Below are positions 1-14,434 of a stretch of DNA of 64,000 bases, piece after piece. The notes below the pieces were generated by a model. It saw only the letters and a list, made by a program, of their open reading frames with translations. It was not told the origin of the DNA and ran no database searches. The position numbers were made by a program, and so were the translations under genes. Position 1 is the stretch's first letter. The number at the start of each line of letters is the position of its first letter. Source of the stretch: Anoplolepis gracilipes (taxonomy: Eukaryota > Arthropoda > Insecta > Hymenoptera > Formicidae); contig NC_132970.1 of the NCBI RefSeq assembly GCF_047496725.1, forward strand, positions 4,098,001 through 4,162,000, given 5' to 3'.

Positions 1-3000
1 ATGCTACATTTTACAAAAATAAGGACTTTTATATTTAAGGCTTCGTTGTTTTATACTCTTAGAGTTGGTCGTCTACTTTAGCTCGATCGATCTTTGCATC
101 CTTTATAGATTAATGTTTCAAGTTTGCAATGCTGGAATATGTATTGTGCAACGCATACTCAAGAACAAATAATCCAGAAAGCAAGAGATTTCTTCCAGCA
201 AAGTCCAAAAGATTGCATTGAAGCCACTTTCGGGAGAGTCGATGAATTGTATCGAAGTTTTTGCTATTGCTGGAAGGAACTCGATACCCCCCGGTATACC
301 ACCATTGCCATTTTATAGGTTCAAACGAGAAACGGCGTTCTCTCAACTATGGTCTTTCAAGTTTGCCCATTAACCGTATTGTTTCCATGAAGTTGTTTGG
401 TCTTTAAAACAGAATAGACGTTTCTCGCCAAACAAGGTTAGCATTTATTTGAGTGATTTACTTTGATTATTTCAAAATATAATGTTGTTCTTAATATTTT
501 TTTTTTGAGAATAATAAATACCTATAGTCGTGTAATACATAAAGAAAAAACAAATTATCATACATTTTCTTTTTTTTATTAAATGCTTTTAATTCTTTAT
601 TTCTGTATTCTTGTAATTCTGATAAAAAATCTTGGCTTTTTTCTTCAATTAAAATTCACCTCACACAAAGAGAAATAATAATGTGTCTTCCAAGTGAAGT
701 AAATGACGAGTACATCTCAAAGTAAAACAAAGAAAATAAGAAAAATCGGTATCTTTTCTTGTTACTGTCTATCATCTTGTGAGAAATAAGATAAGCAAAA
801 GCGATAAGTTGCTATCTCAATTTGACAGATTGTAAAATTTGTGAAAAGTCTGATTCGAAATTTTAAAAAGTAACTATATTAGCTACGTCAAAAGTTAATA
901 AATGCAATACATTTCCAGATTCATGAATTTGACATTGCGCACTTTTAGCATTTTAAAATATAAAATTAATAATTAATTTGTAAGTCAAAGTCTGAAGATT
1001 TGCTCTGCAGAATTAAAATTTTTATTTTTATGAATTTTGGTGTACAGTCATTATAAAATTTTCATGATAAAGGTATTATAAAAAGTTAGTTCGATATAAG
1101 ATATCAGATTAAATTATACTCTACAGGAACAAAGCTAAAGCTTTTAAAAAAAATGTTACTTTATAACTTACAAATTAATTATTAATAAATTATTAATCCA
1201 CGTGTTTCAATATTCTTTCTGTCCTTCCTAACATACAGAATATATTTATGAAAAATTCAATAAAGTTTTATAAAATATATCTCGAAGTGCAGAAATGAAT
1301 GAATTAATTATTTATATTGTGTTAATATACTTTTTTTAAAAAGCCTCCGGCAAATTAATTATTTTTTAACCCACTTGTTTAAGTGACTCAGCTCTCGGAT
1401 ATTGATTTAAGTAACCAACCATGGCTTAAATTAAAGCTTACATAAAGCTGATTAGTTTTACAGAAAAAATTTGGAACTGATATAATTTGTTATTATTTTT
1501 AATAATAAAATTGGGGAATATGATCTACCGTAGATAGAACTCTTAGTAATTGATCATCAATCCCAAATGCTGCTTTAAGAGAAACAACATATAAGTAATG
1601 AATTTTCATTTAGTATTATTTAGTGTCTAAATCATTGCCCGAAAAAAGTGGGTCAAAATTTCAGAGGCTTTTTACCTGTAGTAATAAAACGAGTAATTTA
1701 ACTTTCGAAAAAAAAATGCAGCGTTTAAGTTATTTAAACATTCGCCTTAGAAAACATCTCCATCGGTCATCGTAACTAATATCCGTATTACACCGTAATT
1801 AAATATGGACACAATTGCGGCTCTCGGATGGTTGCGGTAATAAATTCAATATAATAATCCGATATTCCGACAAAGCCGTTACCGTTACACAAATACTGCA
1901 AGCATAGTAAAATACAGAACATTTACCGTTCGATATATTGTAGTTTCTTGCGTTATTCGATGGATTTATGATATCCCGCTCTCGATGATGGATAACAATG
2001 GAAGTTTTCTATGAAAAAGAATGGCTCACGTTTACTTTTGTGTAGATTATGCGATCCACTATTCCGATTCAGGCTTAGCATTGTGTCCGACCGTATTTTT
2101 AGCGACGTTCGAGCACAGGATAAACTTATACAGAGGAAAATGTTAGAGCGGGCTTATTTTCTCATGGGACAAAGTTATCTGCAGACGAGGGAGTCGCGTA
2201 GTCTGTTTCTCTCATGAGCCTAGTTATATCTAGCCCGGAGATGTATTTCAATTCGGTCGAAGATACTGTCTCCGCTATTTCATATGTGAATCTCCATCCT
2301 CTTTCTCCTTTTTACTTCTTCTTTTTCTTTCTTTTCCTTCGACCTTCTCATAAGAGACGCGGATACCGCTAAAGGAATGTGCGTGGGTTGTGCAGCGACT
2401 GAGAGGAGGCCGGGGATGGTATACGCGAGGCACGGAGGCGTTTAGTTCGGCACGGCACTTTATCCCTTAAATACCCAGAGGTATTCTTCCCACGGAATTG
2501 TAGGTCTCCTTCTTTCCTCGGCTCGCTGAATGGCTCTGGATATCCTGAGAGGATAGAGAAGTTACCTCCACTCTCTCTCTCTCTCTCTTTTCTACCCATC
2601 TTTCTCGCTTTCGTACTTTTTTCTCTGTTTCTCCTCACGAAGCAATTTATACGCGCCTCCGTCTCGCAAACAGTCGCCCATTACTTCAGGACGATAAAGC
2701 TCCACGAGTTTTGCGTCCGAGCTTGCATGCACAGTCGTGGATTTTCGAGAATTTATTGCGTTGTCCACGAGTTAAGAATCATAAGGAACTACTGGACTAA
2801 GAACTGGTGGACTCTAAAAAAGAGATTGGTCTGATTTTTATTCATATAAATTTCCGATCGATGTTTATATTGACATTTCATTCGAATCGTAGACTCGTAA
2901 CATGTCGCGTGGATTAGATATAGGCTAGATATTACGTATAGCGTGAATCAGTTTTTTCGATAAAAGAGGAATAAAATCGTATTAGCGTGCAATTGAAAAA

Positions 3001-6000
3001 TCTACTTTGCAAAACATCTCGTTGGATCTCCACTTTCGTCGTCTCCCCCACATTTTTGCTCTTATCATGTGTACTTTCTTTCTTGGTACTATTTAGGATC
3101 ACGCAAGCGAAATAGCGTAATGACACACCGCGAAATCTAATGTACATCTCGAGCGACGAAATTACGGCAACCGAACTTTTTCTCGGGCGCTCTCTCGGTT
3201 GTAACATTCTCGAGCATTAGTATACATTTGAAAACACGATATAACGTTTTTCTACATATCGTATACAATTGGTTTAAAAAATTAATATATAATTTTAAAT
3301 AGATACAGAGATCATTTTCAACAGTTTCTCATATTAGGAGTCGAATGCTGTTAATTTATTCGCACAGGCGTGCGACTATATTATTTTGTTAGTACACAAG
3401 TGCTGTGATTTTACAGCCTAACTCAATAAAACTAGCACCATAAACTTAAAAAAATTCGAAGCACATCGTATATGCATGCAACCATAAATCCACCCATACC
3501 GTGAACACTTGGAGTTTATGTTCGAGGCTTGATTGTAAAACTGGCCTTAAATCAAAAGCACTCGTTTCGTTCGGGTCGTCACGAATAGAAACGGAATAAT
3601 CACAAGCACCTCGGCACTCTCTTTTTCAAGCACGGTATATAAAGACGTCACGACGAATTCATTTCATTGGAAAATAATTTGTTCTATTTGTGTTTGAAAT
3701 TATTAAAATTTTAAGGCCGAATTGGAAGAAAATGACTGAAGATTTAATTTGTTATTAATTGGTTATTTTAGTTGAATAAGATTTTGTTTTTAATTTTAAA
3801 CTTTTTATTACTTATTTATTAAAGAAAATATTTTCTCATGATAACTATTGTAATATTTATTGTTAGTTGTAATATGTAAAAGAAGAAAATCAGAAAATGA
3901 GACATGTGCAAATTTTAGATTTAATAAAACATTGTTTAGTAGATAAAAGAGAAAGTTTTATATTAGTTATTATATTATTATTAAGTTATTATAATTATTA
4001 TACATTAGTTTATTTCAGTGAAATAAATATACATTTTGATTCATACTGTTCAATATATATATCTCTTAGATAATTTCTCTTTAATACATAATTATAATAA
4101 AAATTATAAATTTAAAAAAGGAAGTAAATTAGATATTATTAAATATTCAAATTAAATATTTATTGAGCTATCAATCTCGCTTCATCGTAAAAAATACTTG
4201 CGTGACATAAAATTTGATAATAAATTCCATGCTCTCTGCCTTTACACATCTTCAGATATAAACACAGGGATTCTATTACAGCGACGGTGTGGGGGGCCTT
4301 AATTCCGCTTGCAGTTTGCCCGTACGTTATCATCGTGCCCGTCCGCCTATTCGCCGGTGCACAAAACGCGAGATCGTTCAGACGTCGTGTTTAATGCTCG
4401 GGGCAGGAGAAACCTGGAACGCGATTAATCTCAAGGCACGAGAACTTGCCCGGTGCAGTTCCTTACACTGCATCGTTATAACGATCGCGGCGGAAACGAG
4501 CGCATTCGATGTGGCGCCTCGCGTAGCGCAGAATTGTGGCAGCTCATCTCTCTGCGTTTCCCTCTGTTTTTCTCTTACCCGCCCCCTGGCTACGACTCAT
4601 CATTCCGTATTACGCGAAGAAACGAATAACTCGGTCGTAAAGACTCTTGGCCCGCGAATTGATTGTCGGCGATAAAACGGTGACAATTAAACGCGGCTAT
4701 AAAAAACGACTGCGATCCGATAATCGTTGCAGAGTATATACTATATACACATATATACGCGATAGCGTCTGGTAAATGTATTTCGGTGACATTTTTACGA
4801 GTTGTACGAACGATAGGTATAGAGGCTAAAGGCGGGAACGTTTCCACAAACGCGCGTCGTTTGCATTCAACGACAATGACAAATTTAATAGCTGCGTTTC
4901 GCGGCTTGCCTGACAATTACGATGACGCTTCGTACGCGCGATATAATACATGCATATACGATCGGAGCGATTATCGGTACGATAAAAAATGATTAGCGCG
5001 CGACACAATTTGGCTTTGTAATTTTCATTTTACAGACTGCGTATATGTATGAGAAGAATCCCTAAAAATGAAATATTTATTCGCGCGTCGTCATGGATAC
5101 GCCAATGCAATCGACGTATTCATAATTATTAGTTTTGATTAAAAGATTACAGCTGACCTGCTTTCATTATTCCATTGCGTCGATATAGAGACTTGTGTAA
5201 GCGACCAATCGTCGATTTTCTATCAATCGATCGGCGCCACTTGTTTCGTGCAATTGCTACAATATCGAGTTTTCCATTCGCGATTGCAATGGTTTTACAC
5301 GAGCAATTTGCGCTGCTAAAACCCTTGAGCGCAATATGACGCGAACGACCTTCGTGACGGATTAGGAGCAAATCGGATTACAACAAATCAGTGGGAGCTT
5401 ACTTCCGCGAAACATCGTCAATTGCCTCCCTCTTTCAGTGTCCGATTATTATGTCGAATTTAATTGAAGAGCGCTCGATTTTTGTGGATCATAGTTCTAG
5501 TTATTATATTTTTTTAGTTCAATAACTCTCGTATATAAAATACTATATAATTAATCGTTTCCAAAGAGGATTGAGAAATTGAGAGAATAAACCTCTGCAA
5601 TAAATCGTTTAATAACACGATAAACTTTTTGCGCCTTGTTGCAAGAGAAGCTTTTTCCTTTTACTCGAACACAGCTTAATCTGTTCCTTACAAACCCGGC
5701 TATGGAGACACGCTCGATCGGCAGGTTAATTTGGCCACAATGAAACCAGTCTCGACCATTCCCAACGGATCCCAATACAAGGGATTGGAAACGAGGCGTA
5801 AGTCGGATTTTCGCTTAACCATATTAGCTACATCGCACAGTAAATGATTGGTGGCACGATTTCAAATTATCCTCTAAACTATTGAATCACTAAAATTGTC
5901 TAAAATTGTTTATATTGCCAACCAACAGTTATCCTGTGTTGTTTCCATTTTGCGCGAATATGCCTACTGTGAGATAAATTTTTTCAACAAGACTGGTTAG

Positions 6001-9000
6001 GTTACAACAATACGTAAAAACTGTACTTTTTCTTTTCTCCTTTTAGTAATCTAATTTTAATACATACAAAAATTGTGTGATTTGTTGAGAATGTCCATGT
6101 ACAAATTAGAAACTATATTAGCCTTTATACATAAAATAATTTGACTATATCCGAGAAACCAATTGTGAGGTCACTTCGATCGATACTGTAATTTTGAGGC
6201 ACAATCTGGATGGGGATGTGTGTGGCTTAATGATTACATGATATTAGCAGCTAGATACCTGCTGCATGGCCTTCCTCGGAAAGTCCTTTATCATGTTTGA
6301 CATGAACACACCATATTTTCCAATATACAATCTAGAAAAGGAATGAGGCCCGTCGGTTGATATATGGCGCCACTCAAGGCGTATAAACGGTCGTAATTCA
6401 TAGTATTATCAGATCTGACTGCGTGGCTAAACGGATCGTAAGAATGAAAAAGGGAGAACGAGAGAGGGATTGAGAAACAGAGGGTCGAAGAAATCAGGAA
6501 TAATTGATCTTGTTGATGACGATCTTGCCAATCTGGATTGCAATCTAGCAGATCACCGTATTACACATTTGCATAACTATCATAATTCTTTTACAAAGAA
6601 TGAAAATAAAAAATGAAAGATACAATAAAAGAGAGATTAACAAATAGCGAGTAGAAATTTGCTTTTTTTCATAAGAATTTTAAAACAGCACGTGCTCTTA
6701 TTCCTTGAACATAAAAGAAATGATATCTAGCGGATATCGGTCGATACCTCCCAGCGTGTCCAAATTTCTTCGTGTGAACAACAGAAATCGAAGTCTCGAC
6801 GTGTCCGTGATTTATTTCGTTGGACACTTGGCCGGGAGAAACGTGACTGGAAGTACGGGTTAGCCAGTCCCTTAAATCACTGAAGCAGCACTGGAGAGTC
6901 GAAATCGGTATCTTGGCTGCTATATTCCGCGCACGATTGAGTTTGAATGGCGTTCTATGATGCTCTATCATCGTGCCTTTGTCTTGTGGCTGCAAACGAT
7001 AGTCCTCGCAGAGCTGAAATCCGATGCCGCCATCGAAAAGGAAACGAGATTCGAAATACGTACATCACTGTCAAGGAAAATCGCGTGAAAATGTTTCCTC
7101 TGCGGTATCGTGCATTACTTTGGCATTCCATGAGAAAAGTTAAAAGAATGTTTTCTATTCTGAAAAGCGTGAAAGAGCTTTTAAAATATATCTTATCGTA
7201 CGATATGTATATATATATATATATATATATAATCATATTTGACTTTTTTGAAATGCAGTTAATATATCTTATATATTTTATTGATTAATACCAATGAAAC
7301 TTTTCGTAATATACGAACAGTTTTTCAGAATCTTCCTTCTTGAAAGCAGAAGAACATGCTAACAAGACGAATATACGAAACGAGGTTGATTTTTGACTAT
7401 GTAATGTAGAAGGGATAGTAAACTAAGCCAGCGTGATTTAACGACATCGTTCAAGATTTTAATACCTCGTTACGAAGGGACCAATCTTTCTACTTTTTAC
7501 GATACGACGTCTTTAGGAGAGCCTTTTGAACAGCCTGAACGTCGAGCATCTCTTTGAAAGGCTTGCTCGGTATGTCAGTCTTACACGACCGGCTAAATTT
7601 CATTAGTTAATTACGTACCGGAATTCTGTCAAGATTTTCTTTTCAGGATGTTGATCTATGTCACGCGATAGTTTGTGCGATAGTGCGGGCCTTTACGCAC
7701 GAGGCAACATTTTCACAGAGAATTATTCGAGAGAAGCGAGTATCTGATTTGAATGGTTCTTCGTTGAGATTAAACCTCTTCATTTAGTTGACGCGCGAGC
7801 CGTTCGTTTTGTTCCGGAACGCAAACGCAAAAGTGATAATGACGGAATAGCGGGAATAAGTATTGATCGCGCTCTGCGGCTGGCCAGTAGTTACGGGCCG
7901 GTGTGGTCAAACAGTAGTAATAGAACCGGTCGTGGTTAGCCAGTAGTAAGAGCGTAGCTGTGGCCAGACAGTTAGTATCAGGTCCCGCTGCGGTCTGATA
8001 CGAGCAGCTGCTCTATTTTATCATACTACGCTTCTGTTTTGAAACTTTTGATGGTTGTATCATCAGTGTTATTTCAGCACGAAAATGCAAAGTACACGCC
8101 ATTATACGTCAATTACTGCATATAAAATATTTTTTTAGAAAATAACTATCATTTTCTGGACCAAATGTGCAAATACACTGCTTTTATATGCATATTACTT
8201 TATATTTTTCATTCTTTTAACAAACGAATTAAAAGACGGATGTAAAAATTTTGCGCGATGATGTTGAAGCATATTAATTATTATAATATCGTTATGTGTA
8301 ATATTTTCATACAAGGTAATGACAAAACTATAAATTATCTGTAGTAATAATTAAAGTTGACATATGGTAGAAACTAGGAAAGTTTACTTAGTTTTTATCA
8401 CATCTTTAAAAAAAAATATCGTGCAGAAATAAACTCAATTAAAAACGAATAAATTAAATAATTTTTAAAAAAATTTGTGCAAACAGGTTTCTTACCTTCG
8501 GGACGAAAGCTTTTTTCTCACTTTCAAATAAATTAAATTAACTTTTTCAATCATGCGAAGTTTTTCTTTTTATTTATAATTAAATAAAATAAATTTTTAA
8601 CATTTTATTTCTAAATAATTTAATAATTTAGAAAGCAATGGCATTGACAGATATTGTATTTTATACATATATTATTATTCTTTTACTATTTATAACATTA
8701 GTATAAAGTACAATTATTTAAACTGTAAATCCTTACATATTATATATTATCGTTTGTATATAAATAATACAAAGATACACACCAAATTTTTTTTATTACA
8801 CAGTATAAGATGAAGCATTGAATATCAACAATTTTTATTATTTGCAAACGTGGACAAAGAAAGTCTGTAATTATTTTCCAGACCAAATTCTTTCTCTATC
8901 TTTTGGGAGAGTTTCAATGATGACATGAATAAAAGATATGAGAGGAAAAATTCGCGTGGAAAGTTGTGCCGACGAAGACAAATTGCATTACAGAATTCCT

Positions 9001-10844
9001 CAGGGGAAAAATATAAATGATTATTCGCAAAGAGAACGAAGAAGAATGAAACTGAAGATTGAGACATTTGTAATACAACGATTAATTTCCTTGTTTTTTT
9101 TTTTAGATCGAAGGGATATACTAGCGGTTAAAATAATTATAATCTACTCGAGGAATGAAATCCATATCGATATCATATACCAAAGAGTATCTCCACATGT
9201 CCAATTGTCTTTGTCATTATTTAATCATGTAATCGATAGCAAGATTGCATCAATACTTGTTTAATATTCAAGTGTGATAATACAACATTGTCGTTGCAAT
9301 CCAATGTACTTCATTTCGTAACGTGAATGCACGCGCACGCTATTGTGCTTGGAGAAACCAGTTAGAGCAAACAAGAAGCTCCTAAGCATACAGTTCTCTG
9401 CAGTTCGAGCCATTGCGTATGTTAGAAATTTACGAATGGAGAATGCAGCAGAGAAACAATGGAATTCGCACAATTAGTAGTATAAGTGCGATAGTGTGGC
9501 TCGTATGTTGATTTTAAATGAAAAAAAGGGACGTTATGACAATGAAGAATTTTTCGTCTAGACTACAAGTGCATTATTTTTCAAAACAAATTTACACACC
9601 CATATTCTTTAATTCACGCATAATAAAATTAATATACAATATATATAGTTTGCAATATAACTAGAAACTTTGCAGTGAAATTTGTGCGTTGCCCTGCGAT
9701 CGACGTATGCGAGCTTCTTGCTTGATCTAAAGCCAAGGAAGAGACAGGATACGCCTCCGACAACCCATGATCCTTGACACTTGGAAGCGGGCCAAGCGCA
9801 GGTCCTCCGGGGGCGTCGAACTTATGCCGCCGGCAGGCTTCCAAAATTATAGCCCGGCTGCGTCAGCAACTACGATGTTTGTTTTCATCTCGATGTCGGC
9901 ACGACGATCCATATATACTTTTTCATGCCGTCTTATTTCAATTGCGTCTATTGTTTGCAAAGGCGAATGAGATTTTTCAGCGATTAGTGAGTTGAATAAA
10001 CGACACGATGAAAGATATTTCAATAGAGAATATTTTTTCGCACGCGTATCAAAAGTCGATATTATTTTTGTCAACAGGAAAAAAAAAAAAATATATATAT
10101 ATATATAATATAATGTCAGTTACTTTAATCTTCTCAAAGAAAACGGCATCCTTTGGTTAGTTGCGGCGAAAGTAGAATGGTCGGAATGGTTTTCTAAAAT
10201 CCGATTACTCCTGCCGACTTAAGCGGATTTTCGTGGAAACTACGTCACGCCCGCGTTTGAAATCCATTGTACTTATAAACAAAAAGATGATAGGATTTAT
10301 CTTACCGTGTTTCTTTGTAGCAATGAAATTTATCCCCCTTTTTACGAGTAAGAATAGTTTCACATAAACATCGCAGAATGGCCCTTTGATACAGAAACTA
10401 TGTTCGGTGCAACGAGAACATTTCCGTCTTGTTTGCTAATAATATTATTTTTTACATACAGGATGCAACAAACACAAACTGTACTATAACATGATTAGCT
10501 TTTTTTACTCTGAGTTAACAGAGAGAAAATATGTAAATTTATAATCTCTACTGATTCGAATCTTTTTAATGAAAAACATCATTTACATTTATATCGGATA
10601 TACTTACTGTTTTGTAGATTAATTTCAGCTATTTGCAGAAAACGTTTCATAGTATTTCTAATCTTTCATCAATTTCTGTTCTAATTCTTAATTATCTGTC
10701 GTTTCTAATCTGTCATTTATCTTTATCATAGATAAAACGCCGCGCAATTTTCTGGTATTAAGTTTAAATACCGCAATATGTTTAAATATCCGGAATTAGC
10801 GATTCATCTATATTTAATATGAATTCCGTTCTTATTGATTTCAG
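1..10844 (+). other. Partial TMTC intron / 5' region, no supported gene
   Basis: Everything left of the first recognised TMTC exon. The exon at 10845 starts in the middle of the conserved protein, so this stretch is probably an intron. The preceding coding exon, expected to carry an NDFWG...SYRPL-type motif, was looked for by eye and not found. The sequence is mostly AT-rich, with GC- and CpG-richer islands at about 1.9-2.8 kb, 4.29-5.4 kb and 7.6-8.05 kb. Open frames there (for example 128 codons at 4289) show no family motif and overlap open frames on the other strand. Simple repeats are a CT tract near 2571-2588 and a TA tract at 7207-7231. A diverged tandem repeat lies near 7871-8006. Confidence 0.5.
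7871..8006. repeat. Diverged ~28-bp tandem repeat, about five units
   Basis: Repeated units of the type (G/C)GGTxGTGGxxAxxCAGTAGTAAxAG. The core CAGTAGT occurs at about 7885, 7912 and 7941, with a variant CAGTTAGT at 7967. This gives spacings of 26-29 bases, and a fifth degenerate unit ends in CTGATACGAG. The units are GC-rich compared with the surrounding intron. No coding role is evident. Confidence 0.6.
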
Positions 10845-11022
10845 GTTGAATTACTTGATGGCAGGCTTGAGTCCCATGTGGTATCACGCCACAAACGTCG
10901 CCTTACACGCCGGTGCGTGCATCTTGGTCACCAGAGTGAGTCTCGTGGTAGCGGCACTTCGGCCAGGATTCGCGGCTCTCGCTGGATTGTTGTTCGCCAC
11001 ACACCCTGTGCACACGGAAGCG
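10845..11022 (+). CDS. Tmtc1: TMTC-family O-mannosyltransferase, exon A (TMTC1-like)
   Basis: First recognisable exon of a transmembrane and TPR repeat-containing (TMTC) protein. The acceptor is TTTCAG ending at 10844 and the donor is GTAAGT at 11023. The first base completes a split Arg codon, and 59 codons follow. It encodes RLNYLMAGLSPMWYHATN, then a hydrophobic helix, then LLFATHPVHTEA, the luminal loop and membrane segment conserved in all TMTC proteins. The exon ends in phase 0. Family knowledge: TMTC1-4 are multi-pass ER membrane proteins that O-mannosylate cadherin-type domains, with C-terminal TPRs. Subtype is inferred from later exons (KETG, DWQMGSVPLV), which look more like TMTC1 than TMTC2-4. 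TMTC2 is the main alternative. Earlier exons, including the N-terminal acidic catalytic motif, are outside the window. Confidence 0.92.
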
Positions 11023-11896
11023 GTAAGTGATGATATGTACAAGACGTCTCAGAAATAAATATGTGATATATATTTTTTTAATTAATAATAATAAATAATA
11101 ATAAATGCCAGTATATAAGTTATATCTGCATTTTCCAGAAATATAAAGCAAATTTAGTTGCATATCCTTTATTCGATCACTTGTTATTACGTGATTTTGT
11201 TTGCCATCATTTGCTTACAATTAATTAATATTCAATAGCATATTCTCGCGAACATGTACTTACGCGTTACATAGTTCACAGTACAATAGCAAATTTACCC
11301 TAAACCAAACTAAACAACAAGATTAGTAGAGTCCACTCATCACGTAACCGCCTCATATGCGAGAATAGAGTTTAGGTGATCCGATTTTCGTAAGTGTATA
11401 AACATAATTAGCCTAATCTTATTATGACTATGATCGTGATGGGCAAAATTGAAGTGCTTGTTGCCCGAAAGAGAGAAAGTGTGTACTTGAGAGACTGTTG
11501 TTTTTAGGTAGACCTGTTTTTGCTATAATCAACGTTGGCCTTTATCAGCCATAAGAGAAACACTTAAACGTATGCGCATGCTACTTTAGACAAATTGTAA
11601 GTTTTCTTTGGAACTTTATATAGACCAGGGAGAGGCAGTATTATAGAGCTGCTACCTTTTATCAAGTATTTCTACACAGCATTAGCGTGAGAATGATAAA
11701 CTTCGACGTCGTTAATAATATTACTCTACTTAACCTACTTTACTTAAGTATATAACTGTGATGCTTTGTGTCTTCCATTATTGCACAAAATTATATTAGT
11801 ATGTATTCCTATAAGTGAAAGTTTGTGGAGCGTTAGATTAGGAAGTTGAAAAATACAACGAAACTATGCATCCGTGGCTAGAACACATTTATTTAA

Positions 11897-12510
11897 CCCT
11901 TTGAGTCACGAATTTTTCTAATTGTCAGTATTTTATAAAATTTGGTAAATAAGAGTTTTTGAGATCGCTCATTACGAATCCGTTGTCAGGTTTTTAAATT
12001 TCAAAATATTGGACCCCTATATTAAATTTTGGAAATTAAATTTTTTTCCTTTAGATTCAGATACTGCGATCTAAAAAAACCTTCAGAGAAAAAATTTAAA
12101 AAAGAATACGATTGTTACTTTTAATTTAGAACAGAAAATATTGTTTTTTATATATTTTTTATCAATAAAGGAGGATTTAACAAAAACAACACGGTGGAAA
12201 ATTCTAAAAAATTCTGAAAAATACTTTAGAATGTACTAAGATTATAAAAAAATTGCCGTATTTATTGTCATAATAGATTAGTAGGAAATGCATTTTTTCG
12301 TAAAAAAGTACTAATTTTGACTGTTTGTTTATATATGGTATTTTTGCAATTAACAATTAATGACTGTTCATATTTTTTTTACACTTATTAATGTTCTAGA
12401 GACTCTGTAGAAACAAAAAATCCAGTATTTGTTGATTAAAAAGTAATTAAAACAATAAAAAACTACGAAAAAAAGGTAGGTCTCTGGGTGATCCGCTGTG
12501 ACTCAAAGGG
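11897..12510. mobile_element. piggyBac-type MITE with TTAA target duplication
   Basis: Both ends are CCCTTTGAGTCAC in inverted orientation: plus strand from 11897, complement ending at 12510. Each end is flanked by TTAA (11893-11896 and 12511-12514). The TTAA duplication together with termini starting CCC is the signature of piggyBac-superfamily insertions. The 614-bp interior is AT-rich and has no transposase-like open frame, so it is a non-autonomous copy. The terminal repeats remain 13/13 identical, which suggests a fairly recent insertion, although the interior could have diverged. Confidence 0.88.
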
Positions 12511-12805
12511 TTAACACATTAAAGACGATATATAAGTTGATAAAAGTCCGCTGTTTTCTCTATGTATGTATAAAATCGTTAAATATAACATAAATAATAT
12601 ATATGCATATATTTTAATTTTTTATTATTTCAAAATAATTTTATGTATGAAAATAATGATGCATGTCACACACGTAAACTTGTTTTTTTATTGATATATT
12701 ACTATTCTACTCAACAAAGTTTATATTTATTCGCGACTCAGGAAGTGAAAACGAAATATTGTACCAACAAACAATGCGTGTTAATTTTTCGTAATTATGA
12801 ATAAT

Positions 12806-12840
12806 TAATCACATACACACATACACATACACACATATGT
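12806..12840. repeat. Imperfect (CA)n microsatellite
   Basis: Run of CACATA and CACACA units within the long TMTC intron. No other feature overlaps it. Confidence 0.7.
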
Positions 12841-14318
12841 ATACGCGCGAAAAAAAATATATGAGAATTAGATTGCATAGGTATGTATACAAAGGTGAAT
12901 TCCGCGTCATTAGTTCAGAATCGTGCCTTTTGAGCGGAATTACTGGCGGCATACGACACTAGTTCGCAGGTTCGGTCTCTGCCTATTACAAGCTCGGCCT
13001 GCTTGCTAGTCACGCACTGCATTCTGTTACAATCACGTGCGTGTGGTATTGCATGTATTATTCGTTGCGTGCATAGCCAGCCCTCGTTGCCAGTGTCACT
13101 ATTGTGATATCATGTTCACGTTGTGGACGGATGGCTAAGTCAGATAATACTCATATTAGATCAAATATTCTGCCAGATGTGATTATTTTTATACTAGATA
13201 GATATAACAATATCTCGTAATATCTTGTTTATATAGCGGCACGGAAAAATTGCCGAAGACCAACGATTTTTACCTAGCACATAAAATTGTATATAAAATC
13301 CAGTTTGTCTTTTTTTAAGCAGTTTTATCGAAACTATGTGATTGGTTTTATAAATAATTAATGTTATTTTTAAATTTGGTAGTAATGAAAAAAGATGATA
13401 AAATATTCCAGTACATTTTATATTAATTCAAAGAATGTTAATTCAAAGATTTACTCTCGTTCGAACTATTTTTATCCGATTACTTTAAATATTGAAACAT
13501 TCGCAGCAATCGAAACATTATTATTATTTTATCTTTATCGCGACAAAACTTTTTATACGTTAAAAATGTTTTTATGTTCTTCTTTTTTAAATCATATTCT
13601 TTTGTCACGAAAGGTTCATAAACTTGTCGCTAATATTAATAAATTCTGTCATATCGTGCACGAATATCGGAAATCTCGTGCTTCAATCGAAAAGCGCGAC
13701 ACCGCAGTGTTAACCTCCGGTTTACTCGCAACTCCCGTTTCGCCTGCCATAGCACAGGATCTGTTGTCACATCATTGCTCGAATTACTCTGACGGTAATC
13801 GCCGGCTCTTTGCGTGCCGTCAGTCAAATCAGTTGGTATCTGTTTGACTGTATTTGTCAAAATGATCATCCGACGAAAGTGCTGTCTGTTTTCGGATTAA
13901 GTAATTTATTCGGCCGTTAAAAGGAATCTGGTATTAATTAAGGACAACACCATTTGAAGTGGTTTGCTTTTGGCCTGGTATAAACCGATCTGAATAAAGG
14001 ACGTATTTGAAAGGGTGGGAGAAGGAGGGAGGAGTTCGAGTAAAGAGGATCACTGACCATCGTCCTGGACTTTGTCGTTTATCTGTCGAACGCGGAAATC
14101 TCTACGATCGATCAATTAGCATGCTCGTGTTGCTGTTCATTATATAGACTGCATTCTACTCGTGCTTGTATGACTAATTAATTTATGACAGAAGTGCAAT
14201 AGGCATTTGCAGATCGATTGAATGAGGAGCTAATCTTTTTATATTTACATGACACATTTATTTATGACAGCTAATATAAATGACAATAAATGCTAAAAGA
14301 TAATATATTATTGATATT

Positions 14319-14349
14319 CTCTCTCTCTCTCTCTCTTTCTCTTTCTCTT
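14319..14349. repeat. (CT)n microsatellite
   Basis: CT dinucleotide tract with two TTT interruptions, shortly upstream of the foldback element at 14435. Confidence 0.8.
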
Positions 14350-14434
14350 GTGATGTAAATATATTAATAAAAAAATATTTGTAAAATATAAAAAACATAT
14401 TAAGTACAAAAAAAAATATTTATATTTTACGTAT

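Noticed and set aside
4289..4675. 128-codon plus-strand open frame
   Set aside because: It lies in a CpG-rich island that is also open on the other strand. There is no domain, no splice context, and the composition explains the few stops.
13395..13847. 150-codon plus-strand open frame
   Set aside because: No family motif. It starts in AT-rich sequence and crosses into GC-richer sequence without any change in character, so it is probably chance.
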